Positions 25,075-33,974 of a stretch of DNA of 64,000 bases are shown here, piece after piece. Made by a program: the position numbers and the translations under genes. Numbering within the stretch: the stretch's first letter is position 1; each line of letters begins with the position of its first letter. The notes beneath the pieces were generated by a model. It was not told the origin of the DNA, did no database searches, and worked only from the letters and a program-made list of their open reading frames with translations. The DNA is from Streptomyces davaonensis JCM 4913. GTDB taxonomy: Bacteria; Actinomycetota; Actinomycetes; Streptomycetales; Streptomycetaceae. The stretch is from positions 5,676,053 through 5,740,052 of the forward strand of contig NC_020504.1 of assembly GCF_000349325.1 (NCBI RefSeq), given 5' to 3'.

Positions 25075-26877
25075 ATGGCCGTCAATCTGGTCAATGTCGA
25101 GAACGTCAGCAAGGTGTACGGCACCCGTGCCCTGCTCGACGGTGTCTCGCTCGGCGTCTCCGAGGGGGACCGGATCGGGGTCGTCGGCCGCAACGGCGAC
25201 GGCAAGACCACCCTGATCCGGATGCTGGCCAAGCAGGAGGAGGCCGACACCGGCCGGGTCACGCACTCCGGCGGGCTGCGCATCGGCGTGCTCACCCAGC
25301 ACGACTCCCTGGACTCGGCCGCCACCGTGCGGCACGAGGTGATCCGGGACATGGCCGACCACGAGTGGGCGGGCAACGCCAAGGTCAGGGACGTGCTGAC
25401 CGGACTCTTCGGCGGCCTGGACCTGCCCGGGTTCCCGCAGGGCCTGGACACCGTCATCGGACCGCTCTCCGGCGGCGAGCGCCGCCGTATCGCGCTCGCC
25501 AAGCTGCTCATCGAGGAACAGGACCTGATCGTCCTCGACGAGCCGACCAACCACCTCGACGTCGAGGGCATCTCCTGGCTCGCCCAGCACCTGCGCGAGC
25601 GCCGCTCGGCGCTGGTGTGCGTGACCCACGACCGCTGGTTCCTGGACCAGGTCTGCACGCGCATGTGGGACGTGCAGCGCGGTGACGTCTACGAGTACGA
25701 GGGCGGCTACTCCGACTACGTCTTCGCGCGGGCCGAACGGGAGCGGATCGCCGCCACCGAGGAGACCAAGCGGCAGAACCTGGTCCGCAAGGAGCTGGCC
25801 TGGCTGCGCCGGGGCGCCCCCGCGCGGACGTCCAAGCCGCGCTTCCGCGTGGAGGCCGCCAACGAGCTGATCAAGGACGTGCCGCCGCCGCGGGACAGCA
25901 GCGAGCTGATGAAGTTCGCCTCCTCCCGGCTCGGCAAGACCGTCTTCGACCTGGAGGACGTGACCGTCCAGGCGGGCCCCAAGGTGCTGCTCAAGCACGT
26001 CACCTGGCAGCTCGGCCCCGGCGACCGCATCGGCCTGGTCGGCGTCAACGGCGCGGGCAAGACCTCCCTGCTGCGGGCCATGGCCGAGGCGGCCCGTACC
26101 GAGGGCGAGACGCAGCCCGCGGGCGGCCGTATCGCCGTCGGCAAGACCGTCAAGCTCGCCTACCTCTCCCAGGAGGTCGCCGAACTCGACCCGAACACCA
26201 GGGTTCTGGAGGCCGTGCAGCAGGTGCGCGAGCGCGTCGACCTCGGCAAGGGGCGCGAGATGACGGCCGGACAGCTGTGCGAGACGTTCGGCTTCAACAA
26301 GGAGAAGCAGTGGACGCCGGTCGGCGACCTGTCCGGCGGTGAGCGCCGCCGCCTCCAGCTGCTGCGCCTCCTCATGGACGAGCCGAACGTCCTGTTCCTC
26401 GACGAGCCCACCAACGACCTCGACATCGAGACCCTCACCCAGCTGGAGGACCTCCTCGACGGCTGGCCCGGCTCGATGATCGTCATCTCCCACGACCGGT
26501 TCTTCGTCGAGCGGACGACGGACCGCGTCTTCGCTCTCCTGGGTGACGCCACCCTGCGGATGCTCCCGCGCGGTATCGACGAGTACATCGAGCGCCGCCA
26601 CAAGATGGAGGAGGCCGCGGCCGCCTCGGCGCCCGTCGTGCAGAAGGCCGTCCCGGCGGTGAGCGCCGCCGACCAGCGCGCCGCCAAGAAGGAGCTTCAG
26701 AAGATCGAGCGCCAGCTCGACAAGGTCGCCGAGAAGGAGACCAAGCTGCACGCCCAAATCGCCGAGAACGCCACCGACTTCGCGAAGGTGGCGGAACTGG
26801 ACGCCGAGCTGCGGGACTTGGCAGGGCAGCGCGAGGAGCTGGAGCTGCGCTGGCTCGAACTCGCGGAGGACGCGTAA
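25075..26877 (+). CDS. ABC-F family ATP-binding protein
   Basis: A 600-residue soluble protein with two ABC domains and no TM segments. Domain 1 has GRNGDGKTTL, LSGGERRRIALAKLL and LIVLDEPTNHLD; domain 2 has GVNGAGKTSLL, LSGGERRRLQLLRLL and VLFLDEPTNDLD. The interdomain linker (about 210-270) carries the basic helices expected of a ribosome E-site binder, and a C-terminal coiled coil (about 545-595) resembles the Uup type. ABC-F proteins relieve stalled translation or protect from antibiotics; this one sits after housekeeping genes, so a translation factor is likelier than resistance. ATG 25075 follows GGCAGGAGAG. Confidence 0.9.
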   Translation: MAVNLVNVENVSKVYGTRALLDGVSLGVSEGDRIGVVGRNGDGKTTLIRMLAKQEEADTGRVTHSGGLRIGVLTQHDSLDSAATVRHEVIRDMADHEWAGNAKVRDVLTGLFGGLDLPGFPQGLDTVIGPLSGGERRRIALAKLLIEEQDLIVLDEPTNHLDVEGISWLAQHLRERRSALVCVTHDRWFLDQVCTRMWDVQRGDVYEYEGGYSDYVFARAERERIAATEETKRQNLVRKELAWLRRGAPARTSKPRFRVEAANELIKDVPPPRDSSELMKFASSRLGKTVFDLEDVTVQAGPKVLLKHVTWQLGPGDRIGLVGVNGAGKTSLLRAMAEAARTEGETQPAGGRIAVGKTVKLAYLSQEVAELDPNTRVLEAVQQVRERVDLGKGREMTAGQLCETFGFNKEKQWTPVGDLSGGERRRLQLLRLLMDEPNVLFLDEPTNDLDIETLTQLEDLLDGWPGSMIVISHDRFFVERTTDRVFALLGDATLRMLPRGIDEYIERRHKMEEAAAASAPVVQKAVPAVSAADQRAAKKELQKIERQLDKVAEKETKLHAQIAENATDFAKVAELDAELRDLAGQREELELRWLELAEDA

Positions 26878-26989
26878 GCGGCGTGAAGGGCGCGTGAAGG
26901 CGCGTAACGGCGGTATCACGGGCCGGTCGTCCCTTGGGAACAGGGGTTGACCGGCCCGGTGGGTTGTCGGTGCCGAGTGATAGAAAGAG

Positions 26990-27082
26990 CCGTCTGAGAA
27001 CCGTCTGAGAACAACGGGTGTGGCGAAAACGCAGCGCCAAGGAGCGCGGCGCCACAGCAGTGCCACAGAGCGCGGCGCCACA
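26990..27082 (+). repeat. Short direct repeats in the leader of the first propeller gene
   Basis: CCGTCTGAGAA occurs twice in tandem (26990-27000 and 27001-27011, allowing for the repeat edge), and GAGCGCGGCGCCACA occurs at 27042-27056 and 27068-27082, a 26-base period. They lie just upstream of the ATG at 27107. They could be regulatory or a slippage product; no protein-binding role can be assigned. Confidence 0.6.
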
Positions 27083-27106
27083 TCGGTCACAAGGGGGAAA
27101 CCGCTG

Positions 27107-28909
27107 ATGAGCCAGCCGCCCAGCCAGCCGCCGAACGGAGGCTTCGGCGCGCCGCAGGACCCGCCGCCGCAGGGAGGCTTCGGCGCACCGCAGTCGCCGC
27201 AGCAGCCCCCGGCCCAGCCGCCCCAGACACCCCCGCCCCCGCAGGGCGCGCCGCAGCCCGGCTACGGCTACCCGCAGCAGCCGCCCACCCCGGCCCCCGG
27301 CCCCTACGGCCAGCCCCAGCAGCCGGGCCCGTACGCCCAGCCCGGCCCGTACGGCACCCCGGCTCCCGGCCCTTACGGACAGCCGCAGCAGCCCGGTCCG
27401 TACGGCCAGCAGCCCGGCTACGGCTACCCGCAGCAGCCGCAGTACCCGGGCGCGCCCACCCCGCCGCCCGGCGGTTCCCGCAACCCCTTCAAGGGCAAGC
27501 CCGCGCTCGCCATCGGTGCCGCGGTGGCGGCGCTGCTGGTCATCGGCGGCACCGTGTTCGCGGTCACGAGCGGTGACGACGGCGGCGGCAAGAAGAAGAA
27601 GCCGGTCGCGCAGAAGACCGACGACCCCAAGGCCTCCGAGGACCCGGTCAACCCGGGCGACGGCAGCGGCGACGGCGGCGAGGACCCCGAGGACCTCAAC
27701 AAGGGCCGCAAGCCCGGTGAGGCGAAGGTGCTCTGGTACAAGTCGGCGCCCGACGCGCCCGGTTCCGGCGCCGACGCGCCCGGACTGTGGATCACCGACA
27801 AGACGGCGGTGAAGGCGGCGTACAAGCAGGTCTTCGCCTACAACGTCGGCGACGGCGCCCCGGCCTGGGACGCGATCACCTTCGAGCAGAAGATCTGCGC
27901 CGTCACCCCGCAGAAGACGTCGGACGACAAGGTCGTCGTGGCGTACATGAGCGGCAGCAGTGACAACGCCAAGTGCAACCAGCTCCAGGAACTCGACCTG
28001 AACACCGGCGAGAAGGGCTGGACGGCCGAGGTCGCCGACGGCGAACTCTTCGACTCCGCGCTCCAGATCGAGATGTCGATCACCGGTTCCACGCTGATGG
28101 TGGGCCGCTCGCAGTCCGGCACGGCCTACGACGTCACCTCCGGCAAGAAGATCTGGGACAAGAAGAAGTACGGCGACGCCTGCTTCCCGGCCGCCTTCGC
28201 GGGCGGCGAGAAGCTGATCGCGGTCTCGTCCTGCGGCGCCGGCGGCAACAACGAGCACGACGAGCTCCAGGAGCTCGACCCGAAGACCGGCAAGGTCAAG
28301 TGGACCTGGAAGCCCGACAAGGGCTGGCGGGTCGGCCGGGTCTACTCCCTGAACCCGGTCGTGGTCTACAGCACCAACGAGGACAAGGACGCGTGGAACA
28401 TCTCCACGCTCGGCTCCGGCGGCACGATCTCCTCGCAGGTCGACGTCGACGAGTCCTTCACCCCGGAGTGCGGCTGGGCCGTCCTCCAGCGTGACCTCCA
28501 GGGCTGCCAGGGCGTGGCCGCCGACGCCGGCACGCTCTACCTGCCCACCGAGGCCACCACCGGCGCCAACGAGATCGTCGCGATCAGCCTTGCCAACGGC
28601 AAGGAGAAGTGGCGCGTGAAGTCCCCGGTGGAGGAGACGATGCTGCCGCTGAAGGTCGAGGGCGGCAAGCTCATCGCCTACGTCAAGCCGTCCTGGGAGT
28701 CCGGCGGCCAGGTCGTGTCGATCCCGACCACGGGCAGCGGCCACACACCGGTCAAGCTCCTCCAGCACCCGGCGGGCACCGCCGACATCGAGGACAGCTT
28801 CTACTCCGGGACCTACGACTGGATCGACGGCCGCTTCTACCTGTCGACCACGCGGCTGTCCGGCAACGACGAGACGAAGGAGAAGCTGATGCTCGCCTTC
28901 GGCAAGTGA
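27107..28909 (+). CDS. Membrane-anchored PQQ-like beta-propeller protein with Pro/Gln/Tyr-rich tail (copy 1)
   Basis: A 600-residue protein. Residues 1-125 are a disordered cytoplasmic tail of PQQP, GPYGQP and GYGYPQ repeats. One TM helix (about 137-157) follows, then an acidic linker, then about 400 residues of PQQ/WD-like propeller outside the membrane (repeated phrases such as LQELDLNTGEKGWTAEV, YDVTSGKKIWDKK, QELDPKTGKVKWTWKP). No enzyme motif is evident; such proteins act as sensors or scaffolds. ATG 27107 has AGGGGGAA six bases upstream; the frame is open from a GTG at 27020, which would add 29 basic residues. It is tandem with a paralogue 53 bases downstream. Confidence 0.8.
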   Translation: MSQPPSQPPNGGFGAPQDPPPQGGFGAPQSPQQPPAQPPQTPPPPQGAPQPGYGYPQQPPTPAPGPYGQPQQPGPYAQPGPYGTPAPGPYGQPQQPGPYGQQPGYGYPQQPQYPGAPTPPPGGSRNPFKGKPALAIGAAVAALLVIGGTVFAVTSGDDGGGKKKKPVAQKTDDPKASEDPVNPGDGSGDGGEDPEDLNKGRKPGEAKVLWYKSAPDAPGSGADAPGLWITDKTAVKAAYKQVFAYNVGDGAPAWDAITFEQKICAVTPQKTSDDKVVVAYMSGSSDNAKCNQLQELDLNTGEKGWTAEVADGELFDSALQIEMSITGSTLMVGRSQSGTAYDVTSGKKIWDKKKYGDACFPAAFAGGEKLIAVSSCGAGGNNEHDELQELDPKTGKVKWTWKPDKGWRVGRVYSLNPVVVYSTNEDKDAWNISTLGSGGTISSQVDVDESFTPECGWAVLQRDLQGCQGVAADAGTLYLPTEATTGANEIVAISLANGKEKWRVKSPVEETMLPLKVEGGKLIAYVKPSWESGGQVVSIPTTGSGHTPVKLLQHPAGTADIEDSFYSGTYDWIDGRFYLSTTRLSGNDETKEKLMLAFGK

Positions 28910-28962
28910 GCCACTCGTCCGTCCCGTTCTGAGCCGCCGTCCCCTTCCGAGGTACCTGAATC

Positions 28963-30852
28963 ATGACCACGCCCCCTCCGCCGCCGCCCAACCAGCCCCC
29001 GCAGGGGGGCGGTTTCGGCCCGCCGCAGGACGAGCCGCAGCAGCCGGCCCAGCCCCCCGCCCAGCAGCCCGGCTTCGGCGCGCCCCAGCCCCCTGCCCCG
29101 CAGGGAGGTTTCGGCGCCCCGCAGTCGCCGCAGACCCCGCCGCAGGGCGGCTTCGGAGCCCCGCAGCAGCCGCCGTCCCAGCCCCCGACCCCACCGCAGG
29201 GTTACGGCTACCCGCAGACGCCCCCGCAGGGCTACGGCTACCCCCAGGCACCCCAGCCGCAGCAGGGCTACGGCTACCCGGGGCAGCCGGGCCAGCCCCC
29301 CACCCCGCCCTACGGCCAGCAGCCCGGCTACGGCTACCCGCAGCCGACGATGCCGATGCAGCCGCAGGCGGGCGGCGCTCGGAAGATCAACTCCCAGCTC
29401 GTCATCATCGTGGCCGCCGTCGCGGCCATCGCCCTGATCATCGGCGGCGGTGTCTGGTACGCCTCCTCCTCCGACGAGGGCGGCAAGGACGACACCGCGA
29501 GCTCCAGCGGCGGCACCGGCGGCGACAAGGGCGGCGACAGCGGGGGCACCGGCGGGGGCGGCACGGGCGGCACCCAGTCCGGCAAGGCGACCGAGAAGGC
29601 CCCCGCCGACCCCAAGTCCGAGGTGCTCTTCCAGGTCCCGGCGCCCGAGGTGAAGGAGGACCGGACCATCCCCACCGTCGGCTCCTGGGTGACGGACAAG
29701 GTGTACGCCAAGAGCGGCGTCGCCGAGGTCGTCGGCTACGACCTCGACAAGGGCACCAAGCTGTGGACGATCGAGCTCCCCGGCCCGGTCTGCCAGGGCA
29801 GCAACCACGCCACCGAGGACAACCGGACGGCGATCACCTACCAGCCGAAGATGCCCACCAAGGCCACGCCCTCCTACGGGTGCAGCCAGGTCGCGGGCAT
29901 CGACCTCGACACCGGCAAGAAGCTGTGGACCAAGACGGTCGAGAGCGGCACCGAGCCGATCAGCTTCGACAACGTCACGGTCAGCGCGAGCACCGTCGCC
30001 GTCGGCAGCACCAGCGGTGGCGCCGCCTTCGACATCGCCACCGGCGACCAGCTGTGGGCGCCGAAGCCCACCGACACCTGCTACGACGCCGGTTACGCGG
30101 GCGGCCCCAAGCTGGTGGCGGTGCGCAAGTGCGGCGGGTACGGCGAGCGTCAGCTGAACATCCAGACCATCGACCCGAAGTCCGGGAAGGTGATCACGGA
30201 GTACAAGATGACCAAGGGCATCGAGTACGCCAGCGTGGTCTCCACCGAGCCGCTGGTCGTGGCCGCCGACGTCGGTGACTCCGCCGGTGACGGCAGCGGT
30301 ATCTCGGACTTCTTCTCCATCGACAACAAGACCGGCAAGCTGCTCACCCGGATCTCCGCGCCGGGCGAGCAGTACAACGCCAGCTGCGACGGCATCACCA
30401 AGGTCGAGGAGTGCCGTTCGCTCGCCGTCGGCAACGGCAAGCTGTATCTGCCGACCGAGAAGCACGAGGGCACCGGCGAGTACAGCGACACCAACGAGAT
30501 CGTCGCCTTCGACCTGGCCACCGGCAAGCAGACCGGCCAGCGGGCCGACGCCGGCGACGACTACGAGCTGGTCCCGCTGCGCATGGACGGCCCGAACCTG
30601 ATCGCGTACAAGCGCGGCCCGTACGACAAGGGTGGCCAGGTCGTGTCCATCGACGGCGGCTCCTTCAAGGAGACGAAGCTGATGGAGAACCCGGCCGACG
30701 AGGCGGTGATGGACGTGGAGCGCAGCATGCTCCCCGACTACGCCGAGATCCTTTACACCCAGGGCCGGCTGTTCATGTCGGACGTCTTCGCCAGTGAGCT
30801 CGGCAGCACGGGCGAGGAGGAGTACTTGGTGATCGCGTTCGGCGCGAAGTAG
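28963..30852 (+). CDS. Membrane-anchored PQQ-like beta-propeller protein with Pro/Gln/Tyr-rich tail (copy 2)
   Basis: A 629-residue paralogue of the preceding gene with the same plan. A cytoplasmic tail of GFGAPQ and GYGYPQ repeats spans about 1-140, a TM helix about 147-167, and a Gly/Ser/Asp-rich linker precedes the extracytoplasmic propeller with phrases such as VVGYDLDKGTKLWTIEL, AGIDLDTGKKLWTKTV and AFDIATGDQLWAPK. The tail is longer and more regular than in copy 1. It is probably cotranscribed with copy 1 and closed by a strong hairpin. The tyrosine-rich tail could be phosphorylated or bind the cytoplasmic face of a signalling complex; that is inference. Confidence 0.8.
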   Translation: MTTPPPPPPNQPPQGGGFGPPQDEPQQPAQPPAQQPGFGAPQPPAPQGGFGAPQSPQTPPQGGFGAPQQPPSQPPTPPQGYGYPQTPPQGYGYPQAPQPQQGYGYPGQPGQPPTPPYGQQPGYGYPQPTMPMQPQAGGARKINSQLVIIVAAVAAIALIIGGGVWYASSSDEGGKDDTASSSGGTGGDKGGDSGGTGGGGTGGTQSGKATEKAPADPKSEVLFQVPAPEVKEDRTIPTVGSWVTDKVYAKSGVAEVVGYDLDKGTKLWTIELPGPVCQGSNHATEDNRTAITYQPKMPTKATPSYGCSQVAGIDLDTGKKLWTKTVESGTEPISFDNVTVSASTVAVGSTSGGAAFDIATGDQLWAPKPTDTCYDAGYAGGPKLVAVRKCGGYGERQLNIQTIDPKSGKVITEYKMTKGIEYASVVSTEPLVVAADVGDSAGDGSGISDFFSIDNKTGKLLTRISAPGEQYNASCDGITKVEECRSLAVGNGKLYLPTEKHEGTGEYSDTNEIVAFDLATGKQTGQRADAGDDYELVPLRMDGPNLIAYKRGPYDKGGQVVSIDGGSFKETKLMENPADEAVMDVERSMLPDYAEILYTQGRLFMSDVFASELGSTGEEEYLVIAFGAK

Positions 30853-30872
30853 CCACTCGAACGCCTGTTTCT

Positions 30873-30904
30873 ACGGCCCCGCCCCTGCTCAGGGGCGGGG
30901 CCGT
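30873..30904 (+). terminator. Hairpin terminator after the propeller genes
   Basis: A perfect 14-bp stem (30873-30886 with 30891-30904, ACGGCCCCGCCCCT / AGGGGCGGGGCCGT) with a four-base loop. It is very GC-rich and lacks a T tract. Confidence 0.85.
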
Positions 30905-30996
30905 TCACGTACCGCTCATCACCCTCGAATGAGAGGATTTTCGGCGATCCGGGGCACTTCTCTCCAGTAGGGGGAGCGCAACGTCGAACAAGCGTG

Positions 30997-31002
30997 TAGC
31001 TT
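30997..31002 (+). promoter_or_regulatory. Candidate -10 element for the atypical response regulator
   Basis: TAGCTT preceded by an A-rich stretch (CGAACAAGCG). The leader from about 31010 to the ATG at 31072 is extremely G-rich, with runs of five to six Gs at 31013-31020, 31050-31055 and 31060-31064, and could form quadruplex structure. No good -35 is seen. Confidence 0.4.
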
Positions 31003-31071
31003 CCGGGGGCATCCACGGGGGTGTGTCTGTGGATGTGTGGGGATCCATTGGGGGGACTGGGGGGTTGCTCG

Positions 31072-31761
31072 ATGGGAGTTCGGCTCATGGTGGTCGACGA
31101 CCACCGATTGCTCGCCGAGGCACTGGCCTCGGCACTGAAGCTGAGGGGGCACCGGGTGCTGGCAGCGGCGGCACCGGCCGCGGGGGCGGCGGAGCTGGTG
31201 ATCACACGCGCACCGGAGGTGTGCTTGCTGGGGACGGCCACCCCGGCCGAACCGGGGATGTTCGACCCGGTGGTGAAGATCAAACGGGAACGCCCGCAGG
31301 TGGCGGTACTGGTCCTTGGGCCGGTCCCCAGCCCGCGCGGCATCGCCGCGGCGTTCGCGGCGGGGGCATCGGGCTACGTCCGTCACGACGAACGCATCGA
31401 GGGCGTGGAACGAGCCATCATGAAGGCAAGGGCGGGCGAGGCGGCGGTAGCCCCCCAACTCCTCCAGGGAGCCTTCAGCGAGCTCCTCAACCCGGCAGCC
31501 CAACCGGACGACGAGGGCCAGCGCCTGCTCCAGATGCTGACGCCCCGTGAGGTGGAGGTCCTGGTCCGCGTCGCGGACGGCGAAGACACCCGCCTCATCG
31601 CCGCAGGCATGGGCATCGCCCCCTCCACAGCCCGAACCCACGTCCAACGGGTCCTGATGAAGCTGGGCGTCGGCTCCCGCCTGGAGGCAGCGGCCCTGGC
31701 CGCCCGAACGGGCCTGCTGGACCGGGCGGGGCCCCTCGAACCCCGAGACCCGGAGTCCTGA
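31072..31761 (+). CDS. Atypical NarL/LuxR-type response regulator lacking the phosphoacceptor
   Basis: A 229-residue receiver plus LuxR-type HTH protein (about 155-215, LTPREVEVLVRVADGEDTRLIAAGMGI, STARTHVQRVLMKLGVGSRLEAAALA). The acidic pair Asp9-Asp10 is kept, but the phosphorylated aspartate is replaced by Gly54 (EVCLLGTATP), the switch Thr by Gly83 and the invariant Lys by His105 (SGYVRHDE). It therefore cannot be controlled by classical phosphotransfer and probably senses a ligand or acts constitutively. No kinase gene is adjacent. ATG 31072 is used; an upstream open stretch codes for implausible residues. Confidence 0.83.
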   Translation: MGVRLMVVDDHRLLAEALASALKLRGHRVLAAAAPAAGAAELVITRAPEVCLLGTATPAEPGMFDPVVKIKRERPQVAVLVLGPVPSPRGIAAAFAAGASGYVRHDERIEGVERAIMKARAGEAAVAPQLLQGAFSELLNPAAQPDDEGQRLLQMLTPREVEVLVRVADGEDTRLIAAGMGIAPSTARTHVQRVLMKLGVGSRLEAAALAARTGLLDRAGPLEPRDPES

Positions 31762-31778
31762 AGGCGTCGCTCCCAAAG

Positions 31779-31806
31779 GGGCCGGAGTCCCGAAAGGCTC
31801 CGGCCC
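31779..31806. terminator. Bidirectional hairpin between convergent genes
   Basis: A 9-bp perfect stem GGGCCGGAG/CTCCGGCCC (31779-31787 with 31798-31806) between the response regulator gene and the convergent small membrane protein gene. Confidence 0.65.
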
Positions 31807-31816
31807 ATCGCTCACG

Positions 31817-32134
31817 TCACTGCGGGTGTTCGTTCTCTGCCGGCGGCGTCGGCGGCACCGTGGGCCGCAGCTTCAGCCACGTCAGGAAGAAGATCCCGAG
31901 CAGCAGCATCCCCAGGCCCGTCCAGAGGTTGATGTTGATGCCCTCGGCCTTGTCCAGGGTGGCGTCGGAGGGGTTGATGCCGGCGATCGTGACGATGATG
32001 CCGTAGAGCACGAAGAGGCCGCCGATGATGCGGCGCAGGTCGAAGATGCGGGCCGCCGTGGCGGACTTGGCCTCCAGCTCGGTGACTTCCCGCTGGACGT
32101 CCTCTTCCGAGTAGCCGTGGTGGTCCTCAGACAT
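31817..32134 (-). CDS. Small membrane protein linked to the symporter
   Basis: A 105-residue protein with two TM helices (about 35-55 and 68-90), an acidic N-terminus rich in Glu and His, and a proline-rich tail. It starts 45 bases after the sodium symporter gene in the same direction. Small two-helix proteins of this kind commonly accompany actinobacterial sodium:solute symporters and may be an accessory subunit; its function is not known. ATG 32134 is followed by MSEDHHGYSEEDV. Confidence 0.7.
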   Translation of the reverse strand: MSEDHHGYSEEDVQREVTELEAKSATAARIFDLRRIIGGLFVLYGIIVTIAGINPSDATLDKAEGININLWTGLGMLLLGIFFLTWLKLRPTVPPTPPAENEHPQ

Positions 32135-32179
32135 GGTTTCTCCATTCTCCCGCGAATCCGGGGATCGAGGGATCGGGGA

Positions 32180-33868
32180 TCAGAACGAGAACGGGATGTA
32201 GCAGGCCGCCGCCAGGATGATCGCTCCCCAGCCCAGCAGCGCCGGCCTGCGGTACCAGGCGTCGTCGCCCTCGGCCGGTGCCTCGGCCATGCCGGGGGAG
32301 CGGGTGCCGTAGACCAGGCCCTGGAGTTCCTCGGCGGGCTTGGGGGCGGTGAACATCGAGACCGCGAACATCACCACGGCTCCCGCCACGAAGCCGACGA
32401 TCGCCGATACGAAGTTGGCGCCCTGGTCGGTGGGGATGTCGATGATGCCCTGCTTGTAGATCCAGAAGTAGTTGAGCATCGCCGCGACCGTGCCCGCGAG
32501 CAGGCCCCAGAAGCCGGACACCACCGACGCCCGCTTCCAGAACATGCCGACGATGAAGACGACGAACATCGGCACGTTGAAGAAGGAGAACAGGGTCTGG
32601 AGGTAGCTCATGATGTTGGAGAAGGAGGACGCCAGGAACGCCGTTCCCACCGACGCGCAGACTCCGATCACCGTGATCAGGCGGCCGAACCGGACGTAAT
32701 ACGTGTCCTCTCGGTCCTTCACCACGTACCGCGCCCAGATGTCGTTCGTGAACACCGTGTTGAAGGACGACACGTTCGCCGCCATGCCCGCCATGAACGC
32801 GGCCAGCAGGCCGGTCACCGCGATGCCCAGGACGCCGTTGGGCAGCAACTGCTCCATCAGGTACGGGATGGCGTCGTTGTACTGGTAGCCCGACTCCTCC
32901 GTGCCGAAGCCGGGGACCAGCGCCGCCGCCGTCAGGCCCGGGAGCATCACCAGGAAGACGATGAAGATCTTCGGGTACGCGGCGATCAGCGGGGTGCGCT
33001 GGGCTGCTGACAAGTTCTTCGCCGACAGGGCGCGTTGCACCTCCGCGAAGTTCGTCGTCCAGTAGCCGAAGGACAGCACGAAGCCCAGGCCCAGGACGAT
33101 CGTCAGCCAGTTCGCCCCCAGCGGGTTGTCGCTGCCGATGCCCGTGCCGCCCCAGGCGGTGGTGAAGTCGGAGCCGTGGGTCTTCGTCAGCGCATCGGTC
33201 AGACCGTCCCAGCCTCCCACCTTCTTCATGCCCAGCACCACCAGCGGGATCAGGGCCGCCAGGATCACGAAGAACTGGAGGACCTCGTTGTAGATCGCCG
33301 AGGACAGACCGCCGAGCGTGATGTACGCCAGCACGAAGGCGCCGGCCACCACGATCGCCACCCACTGCGGCCAGCCCAGCAACGCCTCGACCACGATCGC
33401 GAGCGCGTACAGGTTGACCCCGGAGATCAGGATCGCCGCGAAGGCGAACAGCGCGGAGCTCAGCAGATGCGCCCATTTGTCGAAGCGCAGCAGCAGCATC
33501 TCGGGGACCGAGCGCACCTTCGACCCGTAGTAGAAGGGCATCATCACCAGGCCCAGGAAGACCATCGCCGGGATGGCACCGATCCAGTACCAGTGCACGG
33601 TGTAGACGCCGTACTGCGCGCTGTTGGCGGCCATGCCCAGGATCTCGGTGGCGGCCAGGTTGGCGGAGATGAACGCGAGGCCGGTGATCCAGGCCGGCAG
33701 CGAGCGTCCGGAGAGGAAGAAGTCGAGGCTCGTCTTCACCGAGCGGCGGGCGGCGAAGCCGATGCCCAGGACGACGACGAAGTAGATGCCGAGGATCAGG
33801 TAGTCGAGCCAGTTCGTGGGGAGCCGTAGCTCAGCGGCGAGGTATGCGGCGTTTGTGCTGCTTTGCAT
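32180..33868 (-). CDS. Sodium:solute symporter (SSS family), probably for galactose or a related sugar
   Basis: A 562-residue protein with 13-14 TM helices of the LeuT-like SSS fold. TM1 carries NWLDYLILGIYFVVVLGIGF, followed by the family signature FFLSGRSLPAWITGLAFISANLAATEILGMA. Transporters of this group take up sugars with Na+. It is divergent from galTEK, sharing a 106-bp regulatory region, which makes galactose a good substrate guess. ATG 33868 begins MQSSTNAAYLA. The downstream small membrane protein is likely in the same transcript. Confidence 0.85.
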   Translation of the reverse strand: MQSSTNAAYLAAELRLPTNWLDYLILGIYFVVVLGIGFAARRSVKTSLDFFLSGRSLPAWITGLAFISANLAATEILGMAANSAQYGVYTVHWYWIGAIPAMVFLGLVMMPFYYGSKVRSVPEMLLLRFDKWAHLLSSALFAFAAILISGVNLYALAIVVEALLGWPQWVAIVVAGAFVLAYITLGGLSSAIYNEVLQFFVILAALIPLVVLGMKKVGGWDGLTDALTKTHGSDFTTAWGGTGIGSDNPLGANWLTIVLGLGFVLSFGYWTTNFAEVQRALSAKNLSAAQRTPLIAAYPKIFIVFLVMLPGLTAAALVPGFGTEESGYQYNDAIPYLMEQLLPNGVLGIAVTGLLAAFMAGMAANVSSFNTVFTNDIWARYVVKDREDTYYVRFGRLITVIGVCASVGTAFLASSFSNIMSYLQTLFSFFNVPMFVVFIVGMFWKRASVVSGFWGLLAGTVAAMLNYFWIYKQGIIDIPTDQGANFVSAIVGFVAGAVVMFAVSMFTAPKPAEELQGLVYGTRSPGMAEAPAEGDDAWYRRPALLGWGAIILAAACYIPFSF

Positions 33869-33974
33869 CCCGTCATTGAACCCTTCGGACGTTCAACTCT
33901 GTTTGATTCCGGCGTTGACCTGACTGTCGAGTTATGGTTACTTGTGTTTGGTTCTGTTTGAGTGAAGGAGTCCG
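33869..33974. promoter_or_regulatory. Divergent gal regulatory region with TGTTTG repeats
   Basis: The region is notably AT-richer than its surroundings. TGTTTG occurs at 33900-33905, 33945-33950 and 33955-33960, twice within CTGTTTGA. A possible galT promoter is TTGACC (33915-33920) and TTACTT (33938-33943), 17 bp apart. Direct hexamer repeats at the Streptomyces galP1 promoter are described in the literature as sites for galactose-dependent control. GAAGGAG before galT is its ribosome-binding site. Confidence 0.65.
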
